Positions 1 to 8,854 of a stretch of 64,000 nucleotides of DNA are shown here, in pieces. Below the pieces are notes generated by a model that searched no databases, was not told the DNA's origin, and saw only the letters and a program-made list of their open reading frames with translations. The stretch is taken from contig NZ_CP194331.1 in assembly GCF_051257895.1 (NCBI RefSeq), positions 930,001 through 994,000 on the forward strand, read 5' to 3'. Numbering within the stretch: the stretch's first letter is position 1; each line of letters begins with the position of its first letter. Origin of the DNA: Gallionella straubiae. Lineage in GTDB: Bacteria; Pseudomonadota; Gammaproteobacteria; Burkholderiales; Gallionellaceae. The translations under genes and the position numbers were made by a program.

Positions 1-1632
1 GATGCAATCCACCATCAGCGTAAAGTATTCGTTGAGCAACGCCACAGTCCCCTGCGCGCCGAGTTGCTCGGTCAGCGTGGTGAAGCCGCGGATGTCGGAG
101 AACAGCACCGTGCATTCGACGTTCTTGCCGCCCAGCACCTCAGCGCCCGCGGCGACCAGCCGGTCGGCGATGCCGGGATCCATGTAGCGCGACATGGTGG
201 ACTTGATGCGTTTCTCGCTGCTGATATCCTCGATCACGAACATCGAGCCGATATGCTTCTGGACGGCGTCGAGCAGCGGCTGCACGGTAAGGTTGACCGA
301 CAGCGTCTCGCCCGCCGCCTGCAGCGGCGCGTCCATGGTGGTCTGCTGCTGCCCGCCCTCGGCCACCTGCCTGAGCTTCTCCAGCACCCAGGCATTATCG
401 CCCGCGAAGAACTCCGCCGCCGGCTTGTGCAGCACTTCTTCGGGGCGCGCCTTGAGGATGCGCAGGCCGGCCGCATTGCAGGTGGCGATGCGCTCATTCT
501 CGTCCAGCGTGATCAGCCCGTTCGACATGGACTCCAGCATGGATTCGTTGTAGTTCTTCATCGACTGCACGTCGGCGAACAGCTTGGCGTTTTCCAGCGC
601 GATGGAAATCTGCGCAGTGAAGGCGCGCAGCCGCGACTCGTCATCGCTCGTGAATGGCCCGCCGCGCCGGTTCAGCACCTGGGTCACGCCGATGGTCTTG
701 CCGTTCTTGTTAACGATGGGCACGCACAGGATGGAGCGCGTGAAGAAGCCAGTCTTCTTGTCGAAGGCCGGATTGAAACGCAGGTCGGCGTAGGCATAGG
801 GAATGTTGATGGACTTGCCCGAGGTGAACACAGCGCCCGCGATACCGAGATGGTTGGGCAGGCGGATCTGCATCGACTCCAGCCCCTGGCCGACTTCCGA
901 CCATAGCTCGCCGGTCTTTTCGTCGTTGAGGAACAGCGTCGAGCGCTCGGCATTGAGCATGCGCGTCGCCTCGCCCATCACGCGCTGCAGCAGCGAGCTG
1001 AGCTTGATGTCGGCGGTGACTTCGGAAACGATGTCGATAAACTCCATTTCCTGCTTGTGGCGTGCCTTCATGCGCTCGATAAACTGTGCGCTCTGCAGCG
1101 CGAGCGTCCCCTGGCTGGTCATCGCCTGGAGCAGATGCAAATCATGCTGGGTAAATTTGCCTTTGAGCTTATTGAGAGTCTGCGCGACACCGATGACTTC
1201 GCCTTTCAGCGTCTTGATCGGCACGCACAGAATGTTCTGCGTGACAAAGCCGGTCTGCTCGTCTATGGAACGGTTGAAACGCGAATCCGAATAGGCGTCA
1301 TGAATGATCAGCGGCTCGCCGCTGGTGAACACGAAACCAGCAATCCCGCTGGTGTTGAGCATGCGGATCTCACGCTTGATGTTACCCTGTACGGCGCGCG
1401 AATAGAGTTCGTTGGTGGCCGGATCGTTGAGGAACAGCGAGCCGCGCGCGGCGTTGAGGTGGGTGGTGGTCATTTCCACCAGAGCGTTGAGCACCTCGTC
1501 GAGGGTGTCGAACTCCGCCATCCGGTGCGAGACAGCAAGCAGCAATTCGGCCGTGTGCAGGCGGCGGCGCTGCTGCGCGTCGCTGTCGGCGGCAGATTTC
1601 TTTTTTCTGGTTTTGGCGGTCGGCTGGTCCAT
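1..1632 (-). CDS. GAF-GAF-PAS class III adenylate/guanylate cyclase (3' end outside window)
   Basis: Open reading from an ATG at 1632 to the window edge (544 codons), so the C-terminus is missing. Two GAF sensor domains can be seen (about residues 30-175 and 200-350; both carry the ILCVPI and IGV core motifs), then a PAS-like segment (about 355-465; SNGLITLDENERI), then the start of a class III nucleotide cyclase domain with the metal-binding motif LFSDIRGFTTLTEQ. The protein has no signal peptide or membrane segment, so it should be cytosolic. It probably makes cAMP in response to small ligands or redox cues; the substrate-specifying residues lie outside the window. It lies 17 bp downstream of the coiled-coil gene and is probably co-transcribed with it. 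Confidence 0.88.
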   Translation of the reverse strand, partial: MDQPTAKTRKKKSAADSDAQQRRRLHTAELLLAVSHRMAEFDTLDEVLNALVEMTTTHLNAARGSLFLNDPATNELYSRAVQGNIKREIRMLNTSGIAGFVFTSGEPLIIHDAYSDSRFNRSIDEQTGFVTQNILCVPIKTLKGEVIGVAQTLNKLKGKFTQHDLHLLQAMTSQGTLALQSAQFIERMKARHKQEMEFIDIVSEVTADIKLSSLLQRVMGEATRMLNAERSTLFLNDEKTGELWSEVGQGLESMQIRLPNHLGIAGAVFTSGKSINIPYAYADLRFNPAFDKKTGFFTRSILCVPIVNKNGKTIGVTQVLNRRGGPFTSDDESRLRAFTAQISIALENAKLFADVQSMKNYNESMLESMSNGLITLDENERIATCNAAGLRILKARPEEVLHKPAAEFFAGDNAWVLEKLRQVAEGGQQQTTMDAPLQAAGETLSVNLTVQPLLDAVQKHIGSMFVIEDISSEKRIKSTMSRYMDPGIADRLVAAGAEVLGGKNVECTVLFSDIRGFTTLTEQLGAQGTVALLNEYFTLMVDCI

Positions 1633-1649
1633 TTTTGCTGGTTCGAGTT

Positions 1650-2126
1650 TCAGGCTGCGGCTTTGGCGGACAACGCCTCGACCTGCTCGCGCAAGGTGCG
1701 GATTGTGCCATGCAACTGGGCGATTTCGGCATTCGCCGTGCTGACCGCCTTTTCGATGCCGCTTTCCTTGTCGATGCGCGCAATTTCAAGGCTATCGCGC
1801 AGTGCTGCGACAGTCGCCTTCAATTGCTGGATGTCGTTGTGGCTGGCGGCAACGGCCTGCTGCACCGCCCTTTCGCGTTCCGCCCGCGCCTCCTCCAGTT
1901 CCTCGCGCAATGTGACCACGGTAGCTTCAAGCTGTGTGGCCTCGGCCTTGGCGTCCACGGCAGCTTTGCGCAGCCGCGCATCCGACTCCGCTTGGGCATT
2001 CTCCAGTTCCTGGCGCAGGGCCAGCACCGTGCGCTTGAAATCGCGCAACTCCGCCTGTGCCTGGATCAGTTCGTCGTTCTGTTGCGCCATCCCGGATTCC
2101 GCCGTGTTATTAGTACCGCTGCCCAT
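1650..2126 (-). CDS. Coiled-coil protein of unknown function
   Basis: 158 residues, almost entirely heptad-patterned and rich in Ala, Glu, Gln and Arg (for example LRDFKRTVLALRQELENAQ), which predicts one long coiled coil. There is no signal peptide, membrane helix or known enzyme motif. It is the first gene of a two-gene unit with the GAF-GAF-PAS cyclase and may serve as its partner or scaffold; that is inference from position only. An internal ATG at 2090 has a GGA eight bases upstream and could be the true start, dropping twelve low-complexity residues. Confidence 0.7.
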   Translation of the reverse strand: MGSGTNNTAESGMAQQNDELIQAQAELRDFKRTVLALRQELENAQAESDARLRKAAVDAKAEATQLEATVVTLREELEEARAERERAVQQAVAASHNDIQQLKATVAALRDSLEIARIDKESGIEKAVSTANAEIAQLHGTIRTLREQVEALSAKAAA

Positions 2127-2191
2127 CGCCGGCGCATTCTACCATCGGCGACCGGCTTTTGCGGATAGCGTGCCCTGCAAACGGCAGACAG

Positions 2192-2219
2192 AAAAAAGGC
2201 CAGCTGGGGGCTGGCCTTT
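2192..2219 (-). terminator. Rho-independent terminator of earP-efp
   Basis: On the minus strand AAAGGCCAGC and GCTGGCCTTT form a GC-rich stem around a short loop, followed by a run of six T. It lies about 25 bp past the efp stop codon, as expected for the end of this operon. Confidence 0.85.
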
Positions 2220-2242
2220 CGCTACCCGCAAAGCGGTATCGA

Positions 2243-2797
2243 TTAAGCGCGCTTCTTGAACTCGTTGGTGCGGGTGTCGATTTCGATCTTGTCGCCGATC
2301 TCGATGAAGGCCGCGACGGGCAGTTCGTAACCGGTGTTGATCTTGGCGGGCTTCATCACCTTGCCGGAAGTGTCGCCGCGCACGGCGGGCTCGGTGTAGA
2401 TCACTTCGCGCACGATGGTGTTGGGCAGTTCGACGGAGATCGCCTTCTCGTTGTAGAACACCACTTCGCAAGGCATGCCGTCTTCGACGTAGTTGATCGC
2501 GTCGCCCATGCATTCCGCCTCAATCTCGTACTGGTTGTATTCGCCGTCCATGAACACGTACATCGGGTCGGCGAAGTAGGAATAGGTGCACTCCTTGCGG
2601 TCCAGGATGATCTGGTCGAACTTGTCGTCGGCGCTGTACACGGTTTCTTTTGGCGCCTCGGTCAGCAGATTCTTCATCTTCATCTTGACCACCGAGCCGT
2701 TGCGGCCGGAACGGCTGTATTCTGCCTTCAGCACAACCATCGGGTCGTTGCCGATCATCACAACATTACCTGCGCGGAGTTCCTGTGCTGTCTTCAT
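2243..2797 (-). CDS. efp: Elongation factor P
   Basis: 184 residues with the normal three-domain EF-P length. EF-P binds between the ribosomal P and E sites and relieves stalling at polyproline stretches. The modification loop reads SRSGRNGS with Arg32 at the tip rather than Lys, which is the class activated by arginine rhamnosylation; the modifying enzyme EarP is encoded directly upstream (earP stop and efp start are 2 bp apart). The C-terminal signature with IEIGDKIEIDTRTNEF is present. The window itself encodes polyproline-rich proteins, such as the caspase at 34480-36114 with a Pro-Val/Pro-Ala stretch. Confidence 0.98.
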   Translation of the reverse strand: MKTAQELRAGNVVMIGNDPMVVLKAEYSRSGRNGSVVKMKMKNLLTEAPKETVYSADDKFDQIILDRKECTYSYFADPMYVFMDGEYNQYEIEAECMGDAINYVEDGMPCEVVFYNEKAISVELPNTIVREVIYTEPAVRGDTSGKVMKPAKINTGYELPVAAFIEIGDKIEIDTRTNEFKKRA

Positions 2798-2799
2798 GT

Positions 2800-4059
2800 T
2801 TACTGCCCCTCAATTTTGAAGGCGCGCATTCTACCGGTTTCCCGGAAAAAATCCAGTAGATTCAACGCCAGATTGTTTTCTGCCAATTCCAGCGCCCAGC
2901 CCTGGGCGCGCTGCCGCAGCATAGACTGGTGCTCACGAAAATCGTTCCATGCCTGGCCGACCGGAATGGGCAATGCTCCACCGCTGTTCCACGCCTCCCA
3001 CAGCCCGCGCAGCGCCGCTTCCGCTTCCGGCGGCAACCCGGCGCAATACCGCGCCATGAATGCGCTCAGCTTCTGCATATGCACACCGTCGTGCTGCGGG
3101 TAGATATGCCAGACGAAGGGCCTGGCCGCCCACTGCGCCCGCACGCAGGAATCCTCGCCGCGCACGAAGTTGATGTCGCACGCCCAGAGCAACTCATCGT
3201 AACGCTCCTGCTCGACGAACGGCAGCACGCGCACTTGCAGCTTGCCGCGTGAGTAGCCGGCCCTCTCCCCTAACCCCTCTCCCGCAAGCGGGCGAGGGGA
3301 ATCCGGATCGCCGAAGTATTGTCCCACCTGCGGCAGGATGCGCCCCTCCGGCACGAGGCACAGCACCGGCTGCTCGCCGCCCGCCCAGGCGTCGAGCAGC
3401 CCCACCAGCGCATCGTTCTCGTAGCCGAACAGCGAGACCTTCAATGTCTCTTCACCCGGCACTTCCATGCCGAACGACGCCCAGAACGCCCGCTGCCGTA
3501 CGGCATCGTTCCGGAACGCATCGCGCTGCGCGAAGAGGTCGCGCTCCAGCAGTAGCCCGCCAGTTTTTGGAGTAAACCCCGGGAAGAAGAAGTACCGGGT
3601 CAGCGGCAGGCTGGGCTGCGGCGAAGGCAGCTTGTGGTGCGTCCCTACCCATTCTTCCGCGCTCAGGTATTCGAGATTGATCCACACCGGCTTGGGCTCC
3701 CGCGCCGCCATCGCCTCGAGGTAGCCCTGCGGCAGTTTGCAGGCGAACGCCTCGACCACCAGTTCGGCGGGCTGAATCGCCTCCTCTTCCCCGTTCGCCC
3801 TGAGGTATCGAAGGGTGAACGGCCTGTCCGCCCCCTGCCAGCGCCGCACCTCCACACCCCGGCAATGCTGGACATCCCGTGCCGCGTCCGCCTCCGGGCA
3901 CAGCTTCACCAGGCTGTCCAGATCGTCCACCCACAGCCTCACGGTCAGCCCATGCTCCTGCGCCAGCTGCCGCGCCAGCCGCCAGCACACGCCGATGTCG
4001 CCGTAGTTGTCGATGACATTGCAGAAGATGTCACAGCGGTTTGGTATGTCGTTGATCAT
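2800..4059 (-). CDS. earP: EF-P arginine rhamnosyltransferase EarP
   Basis: Recognised by its N-terminal glycosyltransferase motif (CDIFCNVIDNYGDIGVCWRLARQ within residues 9-31) and by the C-terminal FVRGEDSCVRAQWAARPFVW region that binds dTDP-rhamnose in this family. It transfers rhamnose from dTDP-L-rhamnose to Arg32 of EF-P, encoded immediately downstream. At 419 residues it is longer than usual for the family (about 380). The extra length comes from an in-frame segment around residues 255-270 (DSPRPLAGEGLGERAGYSR) encoded by a dispersed CCCTCTCCC-type repeat. The downstream catalytic region is intact, so the enzyme is probably functional. Confidence 0.95.
   Translation of the reverse strand: MINDIPNRCDIFCNVIDNYGDIGVCWRLARQLAQEHGLTVRLWVDDLDSLVKLCPEADAARDVQHCRGVEVRRWQGADRPFTLRYLRANGEEEAIQPAELVVEAFACKLPQGYLEAMAAREPKPVWINLEYLSAEEWVGTHHKLPSPQPSLPLTRYFFFPGFTPKTGGLLLERDLFAQRDAFRNDAVRQRAFWASFGMEVPGEETLKVSLFGYENDALVGLLDAWAGGEQPVLCLVPEGRILPQVGQYFGDPDSPRPLAGEGLGERAGYSRGKLQVRVLPFVEQERYDELLWACDINFVRGEDSCVRAQWAARPFVWHIYPQHDGVHMQKLSAFMARYCAGLPPEAEAALRGLWEAWNSGGALPIPVGQAWNDFREHQSMLRQRAQGWALELAENNLALNLLDFFRETGRMRAFKIEGQ
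3259..3300. repeat. CCCTCTCCC-type palindromic repeat inside earP
   Basis: The sequence holds CCCTCTCCCC, then CCCTCTCCCGCAAGCGGG and CGAGGGGA, an imperfect hairpin closely matching the intergenic element at 63464-63528. It is read through in frame as PRPLAGEGLGER, a peptide that typically arises from this family of dispersed repeats. Confidence 0.75.
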
Positions 4060-4188
4060 AGAAGAAATAGGCGGCAGACTGGATAACCCTTATCATATTG
4101 TCCCACAATGGACAAAACTAATTCGTGCCCGTCTGGTCTTATGGCGCAACTGGTCACCAAGCCAGAGATAAACAAAGGAATAAGCCAC

Positions 4189-5103
4189 GTGAATATCTCG
4201 CCCGTTTCTGTCTTGCTTATGAAATCCCAGGTGTTGAGTTCGCTGACAAGCTCGGCGTCTAATGCCAAGGGCAACGACTCATGGGCGGCCATGTTCTCGC
4301 TTCTGACTTCAAAAAGCGGCGCCCAGCCTACCCAATTATCCTCAGACCCGCTATCCCTGCTCATCCAGAGCAGCAATGTAAACCAAAGCAGCAGCACAAA
4401 AGGCATCTCCCCCACTGGCCGCAATATGGCGCTAGCCGATCCTGAATCGGCCTACACGATGATGACAGTCATCAACAAAAAAGATGTTTACTACAAGGCC
4501 CAGTTCTCGGAACTGAGCCAGATGAAATCAGCTATCTCCCGGATGCAGGATGCAGGTCTGAGCCTGGGCAGCATTGTGTCATCCGACGGCAATGACAGCA
4601 TAAAGTCCCGGTTGCAGGCCTTTGTGGGGCAGTACAACAACTGGATTCAGAGGTTTGCTCCCGACTTGCAGGAAGGCGGTTTGTTATCCGATACCCGGGC
4701 AGCCCAAGTGTCTCAATACGAGTTGGAGCAAAGCGTTAGCTACCGTTTCTTCGGGATCGAGAAGGGCGTGCACGGCCTGGGCGATCTGGGCATCGCTATT
4801 GCCCCCGGTTCCCGGTTGGCCTCCCTGGACACCACCAAACTGGACTCGCTACTGGCAACCAACAAACAGGGTGTCGTGGATGCGGTACAGGAATTCGGCA
4901 CAAATTTTGCCAAGTCGGCAAGCTTGCTCAATTCGGACGGCAATTTTGTCTTGAGCCGGCTCGACAACCTGAATCGCGCCATTCATTACATCGCCGACAA
5001 CAAGGACTCATTGCAGAAGGAGTTCGGCACCGGCGACGCAGCCAAGCCTGCGGGGCAGATCGCCCAGGCGCTGGCCGCATATAACCAGACGTACGGCGTT
5101 TAG
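4189..5103 (+). CDS. FliD C-terminal-like (flagellar hook-associated) protein
   Basis: 304 residues from a GTG start at 4189, chosen because AAAGGA lies eight bases upstream; an in-frame ATG at 4108 has no ribosome site. The C-terminal half has FliD-like features: DLGIAIAPGSRLASLDTTKL, then LLATNKQGVVDAVQEFG, resembling the segment where filament-cap proteins carry a D1/D0 coiled coil. The N-terminus is a low-complexity Ser/Gln/Asn region. It is shorter than a real FliD (about 450 or more) and no flagellar genes are nearby, so it may be a FliD-derived structural or secreted protein. Its function is unknown. Confidence 0.7.
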   Translation: MNISPVSVLLMKSQVLSSLTSSASNAKGNDSWAAMFSLLTSKSGAQPTQLSSDPLSLLIQSSNVNQSSSTKGISPTGRNMALADPESAYTMMTVINKKDVYYKAQFSELSQMKSAISRMQDAGLSLGSIVSSDGNDSIKSRLQAFVGQYNNWIQRFAPDLQEGGLLSDTRAAQVSQYELEQSVSYRFFGIEKGVHGLGDLGIAIAPGSRLASLDTTKLDSLLATNKQGVVDAVQEFGTNFAKSASLLNSDGNFVLSRLDNLNRAIHYIADNKDSLQKEFGTGDAAKPAGQIAQALAAYNQTYGV

Positions 5104-5152
5104 AACCTGTTTCAGGGCAAAATCAGTCAAATCACTTTCGCAAGCACTGTTT

Positions 5153-6352
5153 TCACTCCGTCCGCAACGCCTCCACCGGGTCTAGCCTCGCCGCGCGCCT
5201 CGCCGGCATCACGCCGGCCGCGAGGCCAATAGTCGCCGCACTGAGTTCGGCGACCACCGCGAATTCCCACGGCGTGTGCACCGGCAGCGCAGGAAATAGC
5301 TGGTGCAACGCCTGCGCGATGCCGACTCCGAGCACCAACCCGGTGAGTCCACCCAGCGCGGAGAGCAGCATCGCCTCGCCGAGGAACAGCGCCAGCACCT
5401 GCCGTTCGCGCGCACCCAGCGCGCGCAGCAGGCCGATCTCCGAGGTGCGCTCGGTGACGGCCATGGTCATGATGGTCAGGATGCCGACTCCACCGACCAG
5501 CAACGAGATGCCGCCCAGTGCGCCGACCGCGAAGGTGATCACATCCAGCACCGAGCCGAGCACTTCGAGCGCCTTTTCCTGCGGAACCAGCGTGTAGTCT
5601 TCACTGCCGTGCCGCGCCGTGAGAATGCCGCGGATGCCCGCCTCGACCTGTTCAAGCTCGGCGCTGGGGCGGTAGGTGACGTGGATTTCCATCAGGCCGG
5701 AACGGTTGAACAGCTCCATCGCGCGCGCGGCGGGAATGTAGACGGTGTCGTCCAGGTCGAAGCCGAGCACCTGACCTTTCGGCTCCATCACGCCGATCAC
5801 GCGGTAGCGCTGCCCGCCCACGCGCAGGTAGCTGCCGAGCGGGTTCTGCCCGGCAAACAGTTCCTGCCTGATCTTGGCGCCAAGCACGACGAAGGCGCGC
5901 GCCTGCTCGGGGTCGTCGCGGGGCAGGAAACTGCCGGTCTGCACGTACATGCGCAGCGCCTGCGGCATCTCGGGGCCGACGCCGGACACGATGGTGCGGC
6001 GCGTCTTGCCGTCGGCGCGCACCTCGGCGTTGCCCGTCACGCTGGGGCTGATGTATTCGACATAAGGCAGGCGGCGCAGCGCCTCGGCATCGTCCAGCGT
6101 GAGCGGCCTGACCGAGCCGAGCATGCCGACGCTCGCGCCGTGAGTCTGCTTCTTGCCCGGCTGGATGCCGATCAGGTTGGTGCCGAACTGGCTGAACTCG
6201 GAGAGCACAAACTGGTGCAGCCCCTCGCCGATAGAGGTCAGCAGGATCACCGCCGCAATGCCGACCGCGATGCCCAGGCCGGTGAGAAAGCTGCGCACGC
6301 GGTAGGCGAGGAAGCTGGATGAGGTGAGGCGGATCAGGTCGGGAAATAACAT
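5153..6352 (-). CDS. MacB/FtsX-type ABC transporter permease (second copy)
   Basis: 399 residues with the MacB layout: one N-terminal membrane helix (about 20-40), a large periplasmic MacB_PCD domain (about 45-240), then three C-terminal helices of the FtsX domain (about 270-390) with GGVGILTIMTMAVTERTSEIGLLRALGA. These permeases work by mechanotransmission with a LolD/MacB-like ATPase and move lipoproteins, peptides or drugs at the periplasmic face. It lies 12 bp after the paralogous permease gene and is the last gene of the operon. Confidence 0.92.
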   Translation of the reverse strand: MLFPDLIRLTSSSFLAYRVRSFLTGLGIAVGIAAVILLTSIGEGLHQFVLSEFSQFGTNLIGIQPGKKQTHGASVGMLGSVRPLTLDDAEALRRLPYVEYISPSVTGNAEVRADGKTRRTIVSGVGPEMPQALRMYVQTGSFLPRDDPEQARAFVVLGAKIRQELFAGQNPLGSYLRVGGQRYRVIGVMEPKGQVLGFDLDDTVYIPAARAMELFNRSGLMEIHVTYRPSAELEQVEAGIRGILTARHGSEDYTLVPQEKALEVLGSVLDVITFAVGALGGISLLVGGVGILTIMTMAVTERTSEIGLLRALGARERQVLALFLGEAMLLSALGGLTGLVLGVGIAQALHQLFPALPVHTPWEFAVVAELSAATIGLAAGVMPARRAARLDPVEALRTE

Positions 6353-6364
6353 TTCTCGGGCACC

Positions 6365-7570
6365 TCAGCTCCGCGCCAGCGCCATCACCGGATCGAGCCG
6401 CGCCGCGCGCCGTGCGGGCCATACGCTGAACAGGATGCCGGTGCCTGTTGCCGTACCAAACGCCGCGAGCACCGCCCACCAGGGGGCTGCCACCGGCAGC
6501 GCCGGGTAGATTTGCGCGATCACCCGTGTGCCGATCTCGCCGAGCACCAGCCCCGCCACGCTGCCGATGCCGGAGAGCAGGATCGCCTCAGCGAAGAACA
6601 GGTTCCTGATCTGGCTCGCCGGCGCGCCCAGCGCCTTGAGCAGGCCGATTTCCCGGACGCGCTGCGAGACGGCGATGAGCATCACGTTCATGATGAGGAT
6701 GCCGGCCACCGCCAGGCTGATCGCGGCGATGCCCGCGACCGCGAGCGTCAGCGCGCGCAGGATGCGGTCGAAGGTGGCGAGCACGGCGTCCTGCGTGATG
6801 ACCGTCACGTCGCGCTCGCCGTGCCGCTGCGCCAGGATCTCCTCGGCGTCCCGCTTGGCGCGCTCGATGGAATCGCGGCTTTTCGCCTCCACGAGGATGC
6901 GGAACAGGCCGACGGTATTGAACAGGATGTGCGCCGAGGCGACCGGCACGATGACGATCTCGTCGGTGTTGAAGCCCATCGATTCGCCCTGCGCCGCGAG
7001 CACGCCGATCACGCGGAAGCGCCGGTCCCCGAGCCGCACCCAGGCGCCGATGGCATTCTGCTGACCGAACAGCTCGCGCTTGAGCTTGGCGCCGAGCACG
7101 CACACCGATTCGCTGGAATACACATCCCCGGCGGGAAGAAACTGCCCCTGCCCCATGTTCATGTGGCGCACCTCCAGCAGGTCGGCCGTCGAGCCCAGCA
7201 CGGCCACTTCGCGGTTGAGCGCATCCCGCGAAATCTGCGATGCACCCACCGTCAGCGGCGCGATGCGCCCGATGGCGCGGCTGCGCAGCAGGGCCTGCGC
7301 GTCGTCCAGCGTGATCTCGCGCGGAATCTGCCCGAGCAGCATGCCCGGCCCGAATCCCGTCGTCTCGGTGCGGCCGGGAAACACGATCAGCAGATTGGTG
7401 CCCAGCGAGGAAAACTGGCCGACGACATAGCGGCGCGCCCCTTCGCCGAGGCCGGTGAGCACCACCACCGCCGCCACGCCGATGGACATCGCAAACATCA
7501 TCAGCAGGGTGCGGGCACGGCTGCCGCGCAGGCTGCCCGAGGCAAACTGCACGACATCGACGAACCTCAT
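6365..7570 (-). CDS. MacB/FtsX-type ABC transporter permease (first copy)
   Basis: 401 residues with the same four-helix MacB_PCD plus FtsX architecture as its downstream neighbour, including the coupling segment AVSQRVREIGLLKALGAPA. Its ATG overlaps the stop of the ATPase gene by four bases, so the two are translationally coupled. Two different permeases with a single ATPase suggest a heterodimeric exporter like LolCE, rather than the homodimeric MacB in which ATPase and permease are fused. Confidence 0.92.
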   Translation of the reverse strand: MRFVDVVQFASGSLRGSRARTLLMMFAMSIGVAAVVVLTGLGEGARRYVVGQFSSLGTNLLIVFPGRTETTGFGPGMLLGQIPREITLDDAQALLRSRAIGRIAPLTVGASQISRDALNREVAVLGSTADLLEVRHMNMGQGQFLPAGDVYSSESVCVLGAKLKRELFGQQNAIGAWVRLGDRRFRVIGVLAAQGESMGFNTDEIVIVPVASAHILFNTVGLFRILVEAKSRDSIERAKRDAEEILAQRHGERDVTVITQDAVLATFDRILRALTLAVAGIAAISLAVAGILIMNVMLIAVSQRVREIGLLKALGAPASQIRNLFFAEAILLSGIGSVAGLVLGEIGTRVIAQIYPALPVAAPWWAVLAAFGTATGTGILFSVWPARRAARLDPVMALARS

Positions 7571-8253
7571 GCGCCCGCCGGCCGGCCGGTCTCGCCGGTG
7601 ATCCGCCCGTCCACCATGCGCACCTGGCGTGCCGCGCGCCCGCCGATGACCGGGTCATGGGTCACGAGGATCAGCGCGACCCCCTGCCCGACCAGTTGCT
7701 CGAGCAGGTTCATCACCTCCTTTCCGGTGGCCTGGTCGAGGTTGCCGGTCGGCTCGTCGGCCAACAGCACGGCGGGGTGCATGCTGGTGGCGCGTGCGAT
7801 CGCGACGCGCTGGCGCTGCCCGCCGGAAAGCTGGTCGGGCCGATGGTCGGCGCGGTCCGCGAGGCCGTAGTTTTCCAGCAGCTGCGCGACGCGCGCCTTG
7901 CGTTCGGCGGGAGAAACCCCCGCCAGCATCAGCGGCAGCTCGATGTTCATCGCGGCGGTGAGGCGCGGCACCAGATGGAACGACTGGAACACGAAGCCGA
8001 CTTTTTCGCTGCGCACCTTGGCCTGCTGCCGGTCATCCAGGTCGGTGACGTCCCCGCCGTCCAGCCGGTAAGTGCCCGAGGTCGGGCGGTCGAGCAGGCC
8101 GATCAGGTTGAGCAGCGTGGATTTTCCGGAGCCGGATGGCCCCATGATCGAGACGTAATCGCCCGCCGCGATCTCGAGATCGATGTCGCGCAGCGCGGCA
8201 ACCTGCTGGTCGCCGACGGTGAAGATACGGCTGATCTGGCTAAGCGCTATCAT
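7567..8253 (-). CDS. MacB/LolD-type ABC transporter ATP-binding protein
   Basis: 228 residues with Walker A GPSGSGKST (about 39-47), Q-loop FQSFHLVPRLTA, signature LSGGQRQRVAIARA, Walker B VLLADEPTGNLD and the H-loop histidine in VTHD. The family is that of LolD and MacB ATPases that drive FtsX-type permeases. Two permease genes follow directly. The membrane-fusion protein at 8851-10029 is upstream in the same direction, so the set would make a tripartite exporter if paired with an outer-membrane TolC-like protein encoded elsewhere. Confidence 0.96.
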   Translation of the reverse strand: MIALSQISRIFTVGDQQVAALRDIDLEIAAGDYVSIMGPSGSGKSTLLNLIGLLDRPTSGTYRLDGGDVTDLDDRQQAKVRSEKVGFVFQSFHLVPRLTAAMNIELPLMLAGVSPAERKARVAQLLENYGLADRADHRPDQLSGGQRQRVAIARATSMHPAVLLADEPTGNLDQATGKEVMNLLEQLVGQGVALILVTHDPVIGGRAARQVRMVDGRITGETGRPAGA

Positions 8254-8320
8254 TCAAACACCACTCCGGTTGGAATTCACGGGTGGGATGCAAGCAACTG
8301 CCTGCACCCTGCTTCGCGAA

Positions 8321-8854
8321 TCAGAAAAGAAGTATCTTGAACCCTATCGATATCAAGACGATTCCGCCGAAAATTTCCGCCTTGTTTTCGAGCCAGGTGC
8401 CGCTCTTCCTGCCGATCAGAACGCCGGCCCAGCTGAAGGCGAAAGTCGTTGTTCCGATGATGAGGCAGGCAACATAAGGGTTTACCTCCAGCAGCGTCAG
8501 GCTGAATCCGGCCGCCATCGCATCGATGCTGGTAGCGATGGCCAGCACCAGCATCATCTTGCTGGTGACGTCGGAGATGTCCTCTTCGATGCCTTCGCTG
8601 AGGCCTTCGTAAACCATTTTCGCGCCGATCAGCACCAGCAGCCCGAAAGCGATCCAGTGGGCATAGGCGTCTATCCAGCCCAAGATACCCTTGCCGCCCA
8701 GATATCCGATGAAGGGCATAAGAGCCTGGAAAACGCCGAAGTAGAAGCCGGCTTTCAGCGCCAGGCCGGGCGTGTCTTTCTTGGCGCCCAAGCCGATGGA
8801 GACAGCAAAGGCGTCCATGCTGAGCGCCACCGCCAAAATAATCACTTCTATCAT
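8321..8854 (-). CDS. mntP: Manganese efflux pump MntP
   Basis: 177 residues and six predicted membrane helices; the conserved MntP motifs ALSMDAFAVSIGLG at the N-terminus and AIATSIDAMAAGFSL in the middle, each with the aspartate used for Mn(II) transport, are present. The protein exports Mn(II) across the inner membrane. Its ATG overlaps the stop of the membrane-fusion protein gene (ATGA), and the ABC ATPase gene follows 67 bp downstream, so a manganese pump sits inside an ABC efflux operon. No yybP-ykoY riboswitch is evident, and none would be expected in mid-operon. Confidence 0.95.
   Translation of the reverse strand: MIEVIILAVALSMDAFAVSIGLGAKKDTPGLALKAGFYFGVFQALMPFIGYLGGKGILGWIDAYAHWIAFGLLVLIGAKMVYEGLSEGIEEDISDVTSKMMLVLAIATSIDAMAAGFSLTLLEVNPYVACLIIGTTTFAFSWAGVLIGRKSGTWLENKAEIFGGIVLISIGFKILLF

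Noticed and set aside
4098..4115. TTGTCC-N6-GGACAA as an operator between earP and the FliD-like gene
   Set aside because: Six-base arms are too short to claim without further copies or a known regulator, so it is noted here and not annotated.
4108..4188. N-terminal extension of the FliD-like gene from the ATG at 4108
   Set aside because: No ribosome-binding site there, while the GTG at 4189 has AAAGGA at good spacing.
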